NCBI RefSeq assembly: GCF_000724545.1
Contig: NZ_JHBV01000020.1
Coordinates: forward strand, 62,001-126,000
Source: Aureispira sp. CCB-QB1
GTDB lineage: Bacteria; Bacteroidota; Bacteroidia; Chitinophagales; Saprospiraceae
Length of the DNA: 64,000 nucleotides
Direction: 5' to 3'
This document shows positions 1-7,201 of the stretch, in pieces. The translations under genes and the position numbers were made by a program. The notes under the pieces were generated by a model. It was not told the origin of the DNA. It worked only from the letters and a program-made list of their open reading frames with translations, and searched no databases. Within the stretch, counting starts at the first letter, position 1; each line of letters starts with the position of its first letter.

Positions 1-375
1 GATTTTATAGTTTTCGATAAAAAATAATATTACAAACTTTTATTAAAAATAAAATAAAATAAACTTTATTAAGTTACTTTTTTAATAAAAAAAAAGCTAC
101 TCATTAAATTAACAATAAAATCAAGTGTATTAAATTATTTTATTTTAAACTATCTTTTTTCGAATAGTTCATTTTTCCTGTCATTTTGAATATGCCAAGT
201 TGTCGAGAGGTAATTTTGTCATATTTTTTAAACTAAAAAAAGAGAGATAGTTTAGCTACTTTTTGCTTTTTTGGGAAAAAAAGCATTTTCTACACATTTT
301 ATTGTAACCTATTTAAAGTTTTGACTTATGAAAAGACAGTAATTCAAATTAAATACTCTTGTTACAAATATTAGC
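1..375. other. AT-rich intergenic region without recognisable gene
   Basis: Very AT-rich sequence with many A and T tracts. No reading frame of useful length, no tRNA-like fold and no clear terminator hairpin was seen. It presumably holds the promoter for the OmpA-like gene at 376, but no good TTTG / TAnnTTTG Bacteroidota promoter was found. Confidence 0.5.
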
Positions 376-1422
376 ATGAAGCCTCTATTTTTCTGTCTAC
401 TTTGCCATCTTATTTATGATACAACTATTGCTCAGAATACGAATCTAGTTCCCAATCCCAGCTTCGAACAATTAAAAACCCTAGCTCCTTCCAAATTTTC
501 AGCCAATGTCATTGACTTTGATTCCACTATTCAAGACTGGCAATCAGCAAGCTTAGCTACCCCTGATATATTGACATCTCATCTTAATGACCTTAGTCGT
601 TCTTATAAAATCCCTATCGCTAGAACTGGCAAAAATAGCGTGGGCATTATCAACAACATGGGAGTATGGACAGAATACATACAAGTTCGGTTAAAACAAC
701 CTTTAGAGAAAGGAAAAACATACTATGCTGAATTTTGGTACATGGCTTTAATTGGGAAAAACCATCCTATGCCTCAGAAAAACCCTCGTTTTGGTTGCTG
801 GTTCCACGACGGGGTCATACAACAAACACAACGTTATATTGATGAACAGCCCCAAGTTGCTCCGCCTCAAAAAAAGGCTTGTCGACCTCATAGTTGGCAA
901 AAATTAGCTGGTACTTTTGTTGCTACTGAAGCACATACACACCTATGCATTGGACAGTTTCACACCGAGTACAAAAGTGCCATGGATGGTTGCATTGCCA
1001 TTGACGATGTAATTGTTTGTGAAGCAAAAGATTTGCCGATAGAACCACCAACACCCCTCCCTATCAAGATGGAAGTGGGGACTACGATTGTTTTAGATAA
1101 TATTATTTTTAAAAGTGGTACAGCTATCTTAGAACAAGAATCTTTCCCAAATCTTGACCTTTTGCTTCAAAACCTCTTAGAACATCCTAATATCTGCATT
1201 GCTATTCATGGGCATACTGACAATGTAGGAAGCCAAGAAGCTAATTTGGAATTATCAACCAACCGAGCGCAAACAATCTACCATTACCTTATTCAAGAAG
1301 GTATCGACAAGAAACGTTTGAAATTCGCAGGTTTTGGAGAAACAAAACCAGTCGCAAGCAATGAAAATGAGAGTGGTCGAAAGAAAAATCGTCGAGTAGA
1401 ATTTTTAATTCAAGATCTTTGA
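376..1422 (+). CDS. OmpA-family peptidoglycan-anchoring outer membrane protein
   Basis: Probably tethers the outer membrane to peptidoglycan. Residues 1-20 form a signal peptide ending in TIAQ. Residues about 24-215 carry the NLVPNPSFE start that is common in Bacteroidota secreted carbohydrate-binding-like jelly-roll domains. Residues about 236-346 are an OmpA C-terminal domain with GHTDN at 279-283. Asp282 and Arg297 are 15 residues apart, the spacing of the diaminopimelate-binding pair in OmpA, so peptidoglycan binding looks intact. There is no N-terminal barrel, so this is a soluble periplasmic or surface-associated protein rather than a porin. It is a single gene, convergent with the phosphatase gene. 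The family call is firm; the role of the N-terminal half is inferred. Confidence 0.85.
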   Translation: MKPLFFCLLCHLIYDTTIAQNTNLVPNPSFEQLKTLAPSKFSANVIDFDSTIQDWQSASLATPDILTSHLNDLSRSYKIPIARTGKNSVGIINNMGVWTEYIQVRLKQPLEKGKTYYAEFWYMALIGKNHPMPQKNPRFGCWFHDGVIQQTQRYIDEQPQVAPPQKKACRPHSWQKLAGTFVATEAHTHLCIGQFHTEYKSAMDGCIAIDDVIVCEAKDLPIEPPTPLPIKMEVGTTIVLDNIIFKSGTAILEQESFPNLDLLLQNLLEHPNICIAIHGHTDNVGSQEANLELSTNRAQTIYHYLIQEGIDKKRLKFAGFGETKPVASNENESGRKKNRRVEFLIQDL

Positions 1423-1528
1423 CAATAGTTAGCTACGCTACTACTACTTTGAGTAATTGCCCCAAAAAGTAAAAAAGCAGCGGAGTATTATTAATACTAA
1501 ATCCACCTCTTATCACTAAACAACCTTA

Positions 1529-2248
1529 CTACTTTTTTTTCCCTATCCAATCACTTGGATTATAGGCAATATAATTGAAGATTTTCTGTACTAGTCTTCC
1601 TTCTGGATGTTTTCCTGTTTCTAACTCAAACTGTTCAATAGCACAATTAGGAGGCTTGGGCAATGCCAATATCTCTGCTTCATTTAAATGCTCAAAAAGC
1701 GATTTAAACAAAATATAGGGAACTTGGTGGGTGATGATTAAGACATTTTGCCCCGCATAATCTCTACTTAATTTAGACAAAAAACTATAAATACGATCAC
1801 ATACATCAGGGTAATTTTCTCCTCGTGGCAATCGATAATAAAACTTGCCATCTCGTTCTCTATCTTCATACTCATCAGGATATTTAGCTTTAATTTCTTT
1901 GGTTGTAAAACCATGCAGCCTGCCAAACTCTTTCTCTCGCAATCGAAAATCATTGTAAACTAATAACTTATAGTCCAATTCTTTTTGGATGGCTTCAATA
2001 GTTTGAAGTGTTCTACAATAAGGTGATACAAAGCAAATGTCAAATGGCGAAATAGTATTCAGGTATTTTCCCGTCTCTGTTGCTTGCCAAAATCCTTTTT
2101 TTGTCAATTGAATATCAGCATCTCTTATTTTCTTTTGTTTGGCTAAAACACCTTCTAAATCGTGCTGAAAGAGATCCAAAGCTACGTTCTGCTCTGATTC
2201 TCCATGTCGAATAACGGTCAATCGGTTGGGCCACTTTAATTCTACCAT
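1529..2248 (-). CDS. Histidine phosphatase (phosphoglycerate mutase-like) family protein
   Basis: A branch-1 histidine phosphatase of 239 residues. The catalytic RHGE motif is at residues 14-17 (phosphorylated His15), Arg79 lies in SPYCRT, the acid Glu105 lies in LREKEFG, and the second catalytic His174 lies in ITHQ. All expected active-site residues are present. The substrate cannot be read from the sequence: phosphoglycerate mutase, broad phosphatase or SixA-like roles are all possible. The length suits the PhoE/Gpm-like group. It is a single gene that converges on the OmpA-like gene. Confidence 0.85.
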   Translation of the reverse strand: MVELKWPNRLTVIRHGESEQNVALDLFQHDLEGVLAKQKKIRDADIQLTKKGFWQATETGKYLNTISPFDICFVSPYCRTLQTIEAIQKELDYKLLVYNDFRLREKEFGRLHGFTTKEIKAKYPDEYEDRERDGKFYYRLPRGENYPDVCDRIYSFLSKLSRDYAGQNVLIITHQVPYILFKSLFEHLNEAEILALPKPPNCAIEQFELETGKHPEGRLVQKIFNYIAYNPSDWIGKKK

Positions 2249-2291
2249 TCTCTTATTGGTTTATTTTTTATCCTTTCAATAGTTCGTAAAA

Positions 2292-2316
2292 ACCACGCAG
2301 TAGCAGCGCAGCTAAG
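2292..2316 (+). repeat. Short dispersed intergenic repeat (box B)
   Basis: One copy of the box whose best form reads CCACGAAGTAGCAGCGCAGC followed by TAACT. This copy has CACGCAG in place of CACGAAG. Related copies lie near 34997, 36699 (opposite strand), 42238 (opposite strand), 49074, 57757, 57907 and 58791, always between genes. Confidence 0.6.
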
Positions 2317-2436
2317 TAGTATAACTAACATTCTTATTATAACATTTTTTCAGACGAATGTGTACTAATTTTAAAGAAAAATAATTTTACCTCATTCAAT
2401 ACCAAATAAAAACCTACAACCGATTAAATATGATGA

Positions 2437-2898
2437 CTATTTACTCATTGGCACTCTAATAGCACTAAAATAAGTCCAAAGAATAAACAAGACTTGAAGC
2501 GGTATCCTAAACCATAAGTAGGCTACTCCATGCCCGTCATAAGTTCCATTTTGATAGTCGACCTCTAAAATTGCGGCATTAATATTCGCAGGTAATAATA
2601 GGATAAAAAAGCCTAATAAAAACCAAGCGATTGCTTTTTGATATTTGGGAATATGCAACATTACTGCTGCTCCTATCTCCAATAATCCAGTCCCATATAC
2701 AATTGGGATTTTGAACGGAACTATCGCTGGCAACATCATAGCCATGCCCTCTGTAAAGACAAAATGGGCAATTGCAGTAAAACACAGCATAATAGACAAA
2801 GCTATTCTAGCAGAAAGAGCTATTCGAAATCTTTGATTCTTTTTGGTAATGAATACTAAAATTAAAAAGCTCGTCAATAGTACAATTAATGGTTTCAT
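2437..2898 (-). CDS. DoxX-like small integral membrane protein
   Basis: A 153-residue hydrophobic protein with about four membrane segments (roughly residues 2-18, 28-48, 62-80, 85-108, and possibly 130-148). The central PIVYGTGLLEIGAAV stretch resembles the DoxX/DoxD family, whose members are often linked to redox or thiol stress and are small membrane partners of oxidoreductases. It lies 70 bases downstream of a Crp/Fnr-family regulator in the same direction, so co-transcription is likely. Function is unknown beyond the family. Confidence 0.6.
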   Translation of the reverse strand: MKPLIVLLTSFLILVFITKKNQRFRIALSARIALSIMLCFTAIAHFVFTEGMAMMLPAIVPFKIPIVYGTGLLEIGAAVMLHIPKYQKAIAWFLLGFFILLLPANINAAILEVDYQNGTYDGHGVAYLWFRIPLQVLFILWTYFSAIRVPMSK

Positions 2899-2968
2899 AT
2901 GTTTTATTCTAGTTGTTTAAATTTTCACAAAAGTGCAACAACTAAATCAACGAAACAATGAACCCAAG

Positions 2969-3535
2969 TTAAGAAATGCGCTTTCTAATTCTACTCAAAG
3001 CTTGAGGAGTAATCCCTATATAAGAAGCCAAATATTTTAGTGGGATAAATTGCAACAGTTCTGGACGTTCGTGAAATAACTTCAAATATCGCTCCTCCGC
3101 TGTATCGTTCAACAACGACAGTTCTCTTTGTGCCTTGATTTTGTACAAATTCTCTGCGGCAAGTCTCCCTATGGTATTTCCGATAGAAGTTTCGACATAA
3201 ATAGATTGTAAATCATCATAAGACAAACTCCAAATACGACTTGGAGTTAATGTCTCTATCTTGCAAGCACTGGGCAATTGAGTAAGGAAAGAATCATAAG
3301 CACTAACAAATTCATTGTCAAAACAAAACCCAAAAGTTATATCGTTTTCGAATTTTGGAATAAAAAGTCGGACAATGCCTTTTTCAACAAAAGAAAGCCG
3401 CTGTTCAACCTTTCCCACCTCCAAAAGGATTGCTTTTTTAGGCAACTCTTGTAGCACCAGTTTTGATGAAAAAATCTCCCAATCGTTATCACTCAAAGGT
3501 ACCATGCGGTTCAAATATGCCCTGATAACATCCAT
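2969..3535 (-). CDS. Crp/Fnr-family transcriptional regulator
   Basis: A 188-residue protein with a cyclic-nucleotide-binding-like beta-roll at about residues 15-110 and a short C-terminal helix-turn-helix at about 150-188 (PLKYLASYIGITPQALSRI). This is the compact Bacteroidota form, in which the effector site is usually degenerate. No cysteine cluster is seen, so it is not an Fnr-type iron-sulfur sensor. It is followed by the DoxX-like gene in the same direction, its likely target or partner. The family is certain; the ligand is unknown. Confidence 0.85.
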   Translation of the reverse strand: MDVIRAYLNRMVPLSDNDWEIFSSKLVLQELPKKAILLEVGKVEQRLSFVEKGIVRLFIPKFENDITFGFCFDNEFVSAYDSFLTQLPSACKIETLTPSRIWSLSYDDLQSIYVETSIGNTIGRLAAENLYKIKAQRELSLLNDTAEERYLKLFHERPELLQFIPLKYLASYIGITPQALSRIRKRIS

Positions 3536-3561
3536 ATAATATCATTCTAAGTTAAGGCTCA

Positions 3562-3600
3562 AAAAGAAAAGAGGCCCCCCCTTGCAATGAGAAGCCTCTG
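3562..3600 (-). terminator. Rho-independent terminator of the sigma/anti-sigma operon
   Basis: Read on the minus strand: AGAGGC, a loop of about 18 bases with a G run, GCCTCT, then a T-rich tail. It lies about 210 bases downstream of the anti-sigma gene stop and before the Crp gene, so it ends the 6887-3812 transcript. Confidence 0.65.
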
Positions 3601-3811
3601 AAAAAACAGTACAAAAATTGCTAAATTACAAACCTATTATTTTATTAGAAACTTGTAAAAAGCATGGTAGAAAGGTAGTCAATCTTTCTACCTATATGCT
3701 TAAACGTTTAAACTAAAAATCAAGTTTCTTTTATATTGTATATTTTTCTTAACAAAATGTTAAAGTTTTGACAAATTCCAACTATTTGTCATTTTTAGTA
3801 TACTAATTGAA

Positions 3812-5638
3812 CTAAAAGCGATAGCCTAGGAGAACATATCCTCCTAAATGGATGATATTAGTTTTATCCTCGTTAGCATTCAACACACTATTTCCTTTAA
3901 AGATATTAGATGCGCCAATATCCGAACGAAGCCCATACCCTAATACAAATTTATCAATCAGTACTTCTTGCCCCAATGCCACTTTAAATCCAACATCAAA
4001 TTGATGATAATCTGATTGTTTGTCAAAAAATAGAACACCATCGTAAAATAATTTCGCTTCTCTCATCACTCCTACATAAATCCCCGCTTGTGCTACTACC
4101 TTTGTATTAACGAGCTTTTTGCTATTTGTTTGCCAGATAGCATGCTTGTATGCCAATGAGAGCCTATTGTATTTCATGACCCACTCTTTGATATAAAAGA
4201 CACCTTTTTGATACATGCCATATGCTTGTCGATTATCGGCATTAATTGAGAATTCAGCAACCAAAGCCCCTTTAGGAATAATTTGATACGATGCCCATAA
4301 GCCATAATTAGCAGCCAAACCAAAGTAATTTGTAGTTAAACTGTTTTGGTCAAATCCCTCTCTAGTTTCATTATTCAACAACATTGTTGAATTAACGACC
4401 ATAAAAGCACCAGCTTCCAACTTTCCTTCTACCAAATTCTTTTTTGCTTTTCGTTCTAGTTTCATTTCGTCCAACAACCGAATTGGCTCCACCGTATGAC
4501 CTATTGCTAAAGGATTTATTGTAGAACGATCCAGCCATATTATATCGAATTGTTTTTTTGCTACAAGAGCCTCCTTATTTTTAAGGAAATTAACATCCGA
4601 CGGGCTCACTTTTGTCCCTTTAGAATCAATAGGCTGGCTACTTGTTGCTGCATGACTTGGCAAGAGACCTTTTTCAATTTCACTAGCTACAATTGGTAAT
4701 TCATTATCAGAACTTGTTTCTTTTTTAGAATCAACTGCCAGTACTTTTTTGGATACATCAACTTGCTTATTACTCGACAGTTTGTTAGAAGACGAATGAA
4801 GTCCCCTTTGGGTTGGAAACTGAGCTATTAATTTTTTCTTTTTTGTTTTGGTATCCTTTGAATTATTAGAGTTTCTTGATGCTAATCTATTATTAGGTTT
4901 TTTTGATAATGGAGCAATAACAGGTTTAGATACACCTGATGGGGTATTTGTAGGATCTTTTTTAGTTACTAAAGGCATCAGTACCTGATCATTTGATTCC
5001 TTATTTTGCAACTGTTGAACAAAATCAGTACTTGGAATAGTATAAGGTTCATGTGTACAAGTTTTTAATAACAACAACAACAAGACCGCACTGGCTAGAA
5101 AAGCTAACATACGCCCACTCCAATCACTTACTATAGGCTCTTTGTCCAGCACTTTACTAATGCGTTCCCAAGTTTTGTCGATATTCAGTTGGCGACTAAC
5201 AGCATACCATACTCTATTGGGTGTTTTCTTAGATTCTTGTGAAAGAAAGCCTTGTTTTAATTTGTTGTCTAAAACTTCATCTATGGATGTTGCAGAACTG
5301 CTTAATTCATCAGAGATAGCCCCCCACAAAAAAGCAGGTGCTATATTTTTAGTATTTGACAAAAAACCATCTTTGATTTTCTCATCTAGTACTGCATCTA
5401 TCGAAGGCGTTTCATCTAGATTTTTTTCAACCTTTTGCCATATACCCAAAGGAGCTTTCTGTATTGGTATCTCAGAATGAGCTGCGTGCACTTTTTCATC
5501 TAAAGATTTATCCACAGCCTTTTCCAAATCCATTTTGCCAACAATACGCCCCCACAGGTCTGTAGGTGCTTGCTTTTGATAAGCATCAAAAGAAGTCTTT
5601 ATTTTTGCATCAATATGTTGGTCCAAATTACTTTTCAT
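3812..5638 (-). CDS. Dual membrane-spanning anti-sigma factor-like protein with C-terminal outer-membrane barrel
   Basis: The partner of the ECF sigma gene, whose 3' end it overlaps by 11 bases. The N-terminal cytoplasmic part (residues 1-165) has four tandem copies of a 38-39-residue module with an IDxxLDxKIKxxF helix followed by PxxxWxxI; the tryptophans sit at 29, 67, 105 and 144. A single transmembrane helix follows at about 177-191. Residues about 192-390 are a low-complexity Ser/Lys/Asn-rich linker. Residues about 395-608 are rich in alternating aromatic/polar strands and end in GYVLLGYRF, with a terminal Phe as in outer-membrane beta-signals. This order (anti-sigma domain, inner-membrane helix, disordered periplasmic linker, small barrel) matches the dual membrane-spanning anti-sigma factors reported in Bacteroides thetaiotaomicron, where they influence vesiculation. 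Bridging both membranes is inferred here. The four-fold module is unusual. Confidence 0.7.
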   Translation of the reverse strand: MKSNLDQHIDAKIKTSFDAYQKQAPTDLWGRIVGKMDLEKAVDKSLDEKVHAAHSEIPIQKAPLGIWQKVEKNLDETPSIDAVLDEKIKDGFLSNTKNIAPAFLWGAISDELSSSATSIDEVLDNKLKQGFLSQESKKTPNRVWYAVSRQLNIDKTWERISKVLDKEPIVSDWSGRMLAFLASAVLLLLLLKTCTHEPYTIPSTDFVQQLQNKESNDQVLMPLVTKKDPTNTPSGVSKPVIAPLSKKPNNRLASRNSNNSKDTKTKKKKLIAQFPTQRGLHSSSNKLSSNKQVDVSKKVLAVDSKKETSSDNELPIVASEIEKGLLPSHAATSSQPIDSKGTKVSPSDVNFLKNKEALVAKKQFDIIWLDRSTINPLAIGHTVEPIRLLDEMKLERKAKKNLVEGKLEAGAFMVVNSTMLLNNETREGFDQNSLTTNYFGLAANYGLWASYQIIPKGALVAEFSINADNRQAYGMYQKGVFYIKEWVMKYNRLSLAYKHAIWQTNSKKLVNTKVVAQAGIYVGVMREAKLFYDGVLFFDKQSDYHQFDVGFKVALGQEVLIDKFVLGYGLRSDIGASNIFKGNSVLNANEDKTNIIHLGGYVLLGYRF

Positions 5639-6188
5639 TATTCTTGCTCAGCAACTGTTTTAATAATGTTCTTGCACGGTGTAGCTGAGACTTTGAGGTT
5701 CCTTCACTAATGTCAAGCTTTTCAGCAATTTCTTTATGATTGTATCCTTCTACGGCATAAAGCTTGAGCACCATCGCAGCTCTAGAAGGCAACTCATTGA
5801 CCAAAGCAATTAAGTCTTGGGCATCTATTTGCTCTAAAACATTGCCAATCGTTGGACTTATTGCCACCTGTGTATAGGATTCTAGTTTTTCTTCGTGTCG
5901 TTTTTGTTTTCGGTAGTGGTCTAATGCAGTATTGATAATAATTCGTCTTACCCAACCTTTTAGAGAGCTTTCAAAATTGAATTGTTCCAATTTTCTAAAA
6001 ACCTTGATAAAGCCATCTTGGAGAATATCACAAGCAGCATCTTCATCGTTGTTATAAGAAAGACAAACACTATACATTTGGTCTGCATATTTTCGATAGA
6101 GCAATTCTTGGTACTGGCGCTCGTTGGCAATGCAACGTTGCACGAGTTCTCTCTCCGAAATATCGTTTATATCCAAATTATCTTTCAC
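5628..6188 (-). CDS. ECF RNA polymerase sigma factor
   Basis: A 186-residue sigma-70 family protein. Region 2 spans about residues 25-90 (ILQDGFIKVFRKLEQF, then WVRRIIINTALDHYRK) and region 4 about 130-182 (VEGYNHKEIAEKLDISEG, then KSQLHRARTLLKQLL). There is no region 1.1 or 3, as expected for the extracytoplasmic-function class. The start codon is GTG at 6188-6186; no ATG is available in the right place. It starts 6 bases after the stop of the lipoprotein gene and overlaps the anti-sigma gene, so the three genes form one transcription unit. Its activity is presumably held by the downstream envelope-spanning protein. Confidence 0.92.
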   Translation of the reverse strand: MKDNLDINDISERELVQRCIANERQYQELLYRKYADQMYSVCLSYNNDEDAACDILQDGFIKVFRKLEQFNFESSLKGWVRRIIINTALDHYRKQKRHEEKLESYTQVAISPTIGNVLEQIDAQDLIALVNELPSRAAMVLKLYAVEGYNHKEIAEKLDISEGTSKSQLHRARTLLKQLLSKNNEK

Positions 6189-6194
6189 GCTCAG

Positions 6195-6887
6195 TTAGCT
6201 TTGTTTTACAAAAATCGCTTCAATAGCATTATCTTTTAACGAAGTTACAATGTCTTCATATAATTGTTTATTGATTTTACTGTTAATCAATATAGTATTT
6301 ATTCCTTTAACCGAAACTTTTTCTGCCTTTTCTAAAGCTTTTTTGGGCAAAACAGCAAACCATTTAGCAGGATTGAGCAAAATAGTTGCCTTTGTTTTAG
6401 AATTTTGAAGCAAGTCAACTTCTTTATCGTTCTCAATCAAATCTTTGCCTACTATTGAAAATGTTTCCAATTGATTCAACTCAAAGCGAATAGGATAAGA
6501 AGTACCGAAAGAATTTTTAAAAATTCCATCAATTACCATATTAGCTTCTTCTTTGTTGGGTACGGTTTTTATTTCTAGATTGATTCCTGTATAAGTACCT
6601 TGCGGGACATCAAACTCTAACCCTTCCACATTTGCCGCTCCAAAAGTTGTATTAATCTTCTGCTCATAATGTTTTGTAAAATAAACATCTGCTCCTTGCA
6701 CTCTTTTGCCATCAAACTGAAAGGACTCAATTACAATATAACCATTTTTAAAAAATAAAGCACCGTCCATAATGGTCTCTTCTTCTAGGTCAATCTCAAA
6801 ACAAACTTGAGTTGGCTGTTTCCACTGATTTACTTTAGAACAAGCAAAAATCCCCAGAATAAAAAAGCAAAAAATTTTTAACCCCAT
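6195..6887 (-). CDS. Putative lipoprotein, first gene of the sigma factor operon
   Basis: A 230-residue protein with a lipoprotein signal ending FFILGIFAC (Cys at about 16). The mature part is predicted mostly beta and resembles DUF4382-like Bacteroidota lipoproteins in its GTYTGINLEIK stretch, but I do not firmly recognise it. The stop is 6 bases before the GTG of the sigma gene, so it is co-transcribed with the sigma/anti-sigma pair. It could be an envelope sensor or a target of the system; that is inference from position only. Confidence 0.65.
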   Translation of the reverse strand: MGLKIFCFFILGIFACSKVNQWKQPTQVCFEIDLEEETIMDGALFFKNGYIVIESFQFDGKRVQGADVYFTKHYEQKINTTFGAANVEGLEFDVPQGTYTGINLEIKTVPNKEEANMVIDGIFKNSFGTSYPIRFELNQLETFSIVGKDLIENDKEVDLLQNSKTKATILLNPAKWFAVLPKKALEKAEKVSVKGINTILINSKINKQLYEDIVTSLKDNAIEAIFVKQS

Positions 6888-7201
6888 AGCATATCATTTT
6901 CTTTTAAGACGTCTTTAAATTTTGATAGGTTGGAAGTATCTATTTTTTTTTATTTACAACACTATTATCAGATTGTCCTCAAACAGCATACACGCTAGAG
7001 TTACAACAATATATTTATATTAAATTAATAAAAAATTATCCAAAAAAATAGAATCAAGATTTTGTTTTATATTTTTTTTATTGTAGTTTGAATTAAAAGA
7101 TAGCCAGTTATACATTCAACAACAAAGTATGATTACTTTGAGATTTTGTATTTAAACGTCCCATAACCAAATTTTATTCACCACTTCCCCAAAATTTAAA
7201 C
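6888..7201. other. Divergent intergenic region between sigma operon and metalloprotease
   Basis: AT-rich region between two divergent start codons. It must carry promoters for both directions. No gene, repeat box or hairpin of note was seen. A sequence matching the sigma factor's own promoter could lie here, but I could not identify one. Confidence 0.4.
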
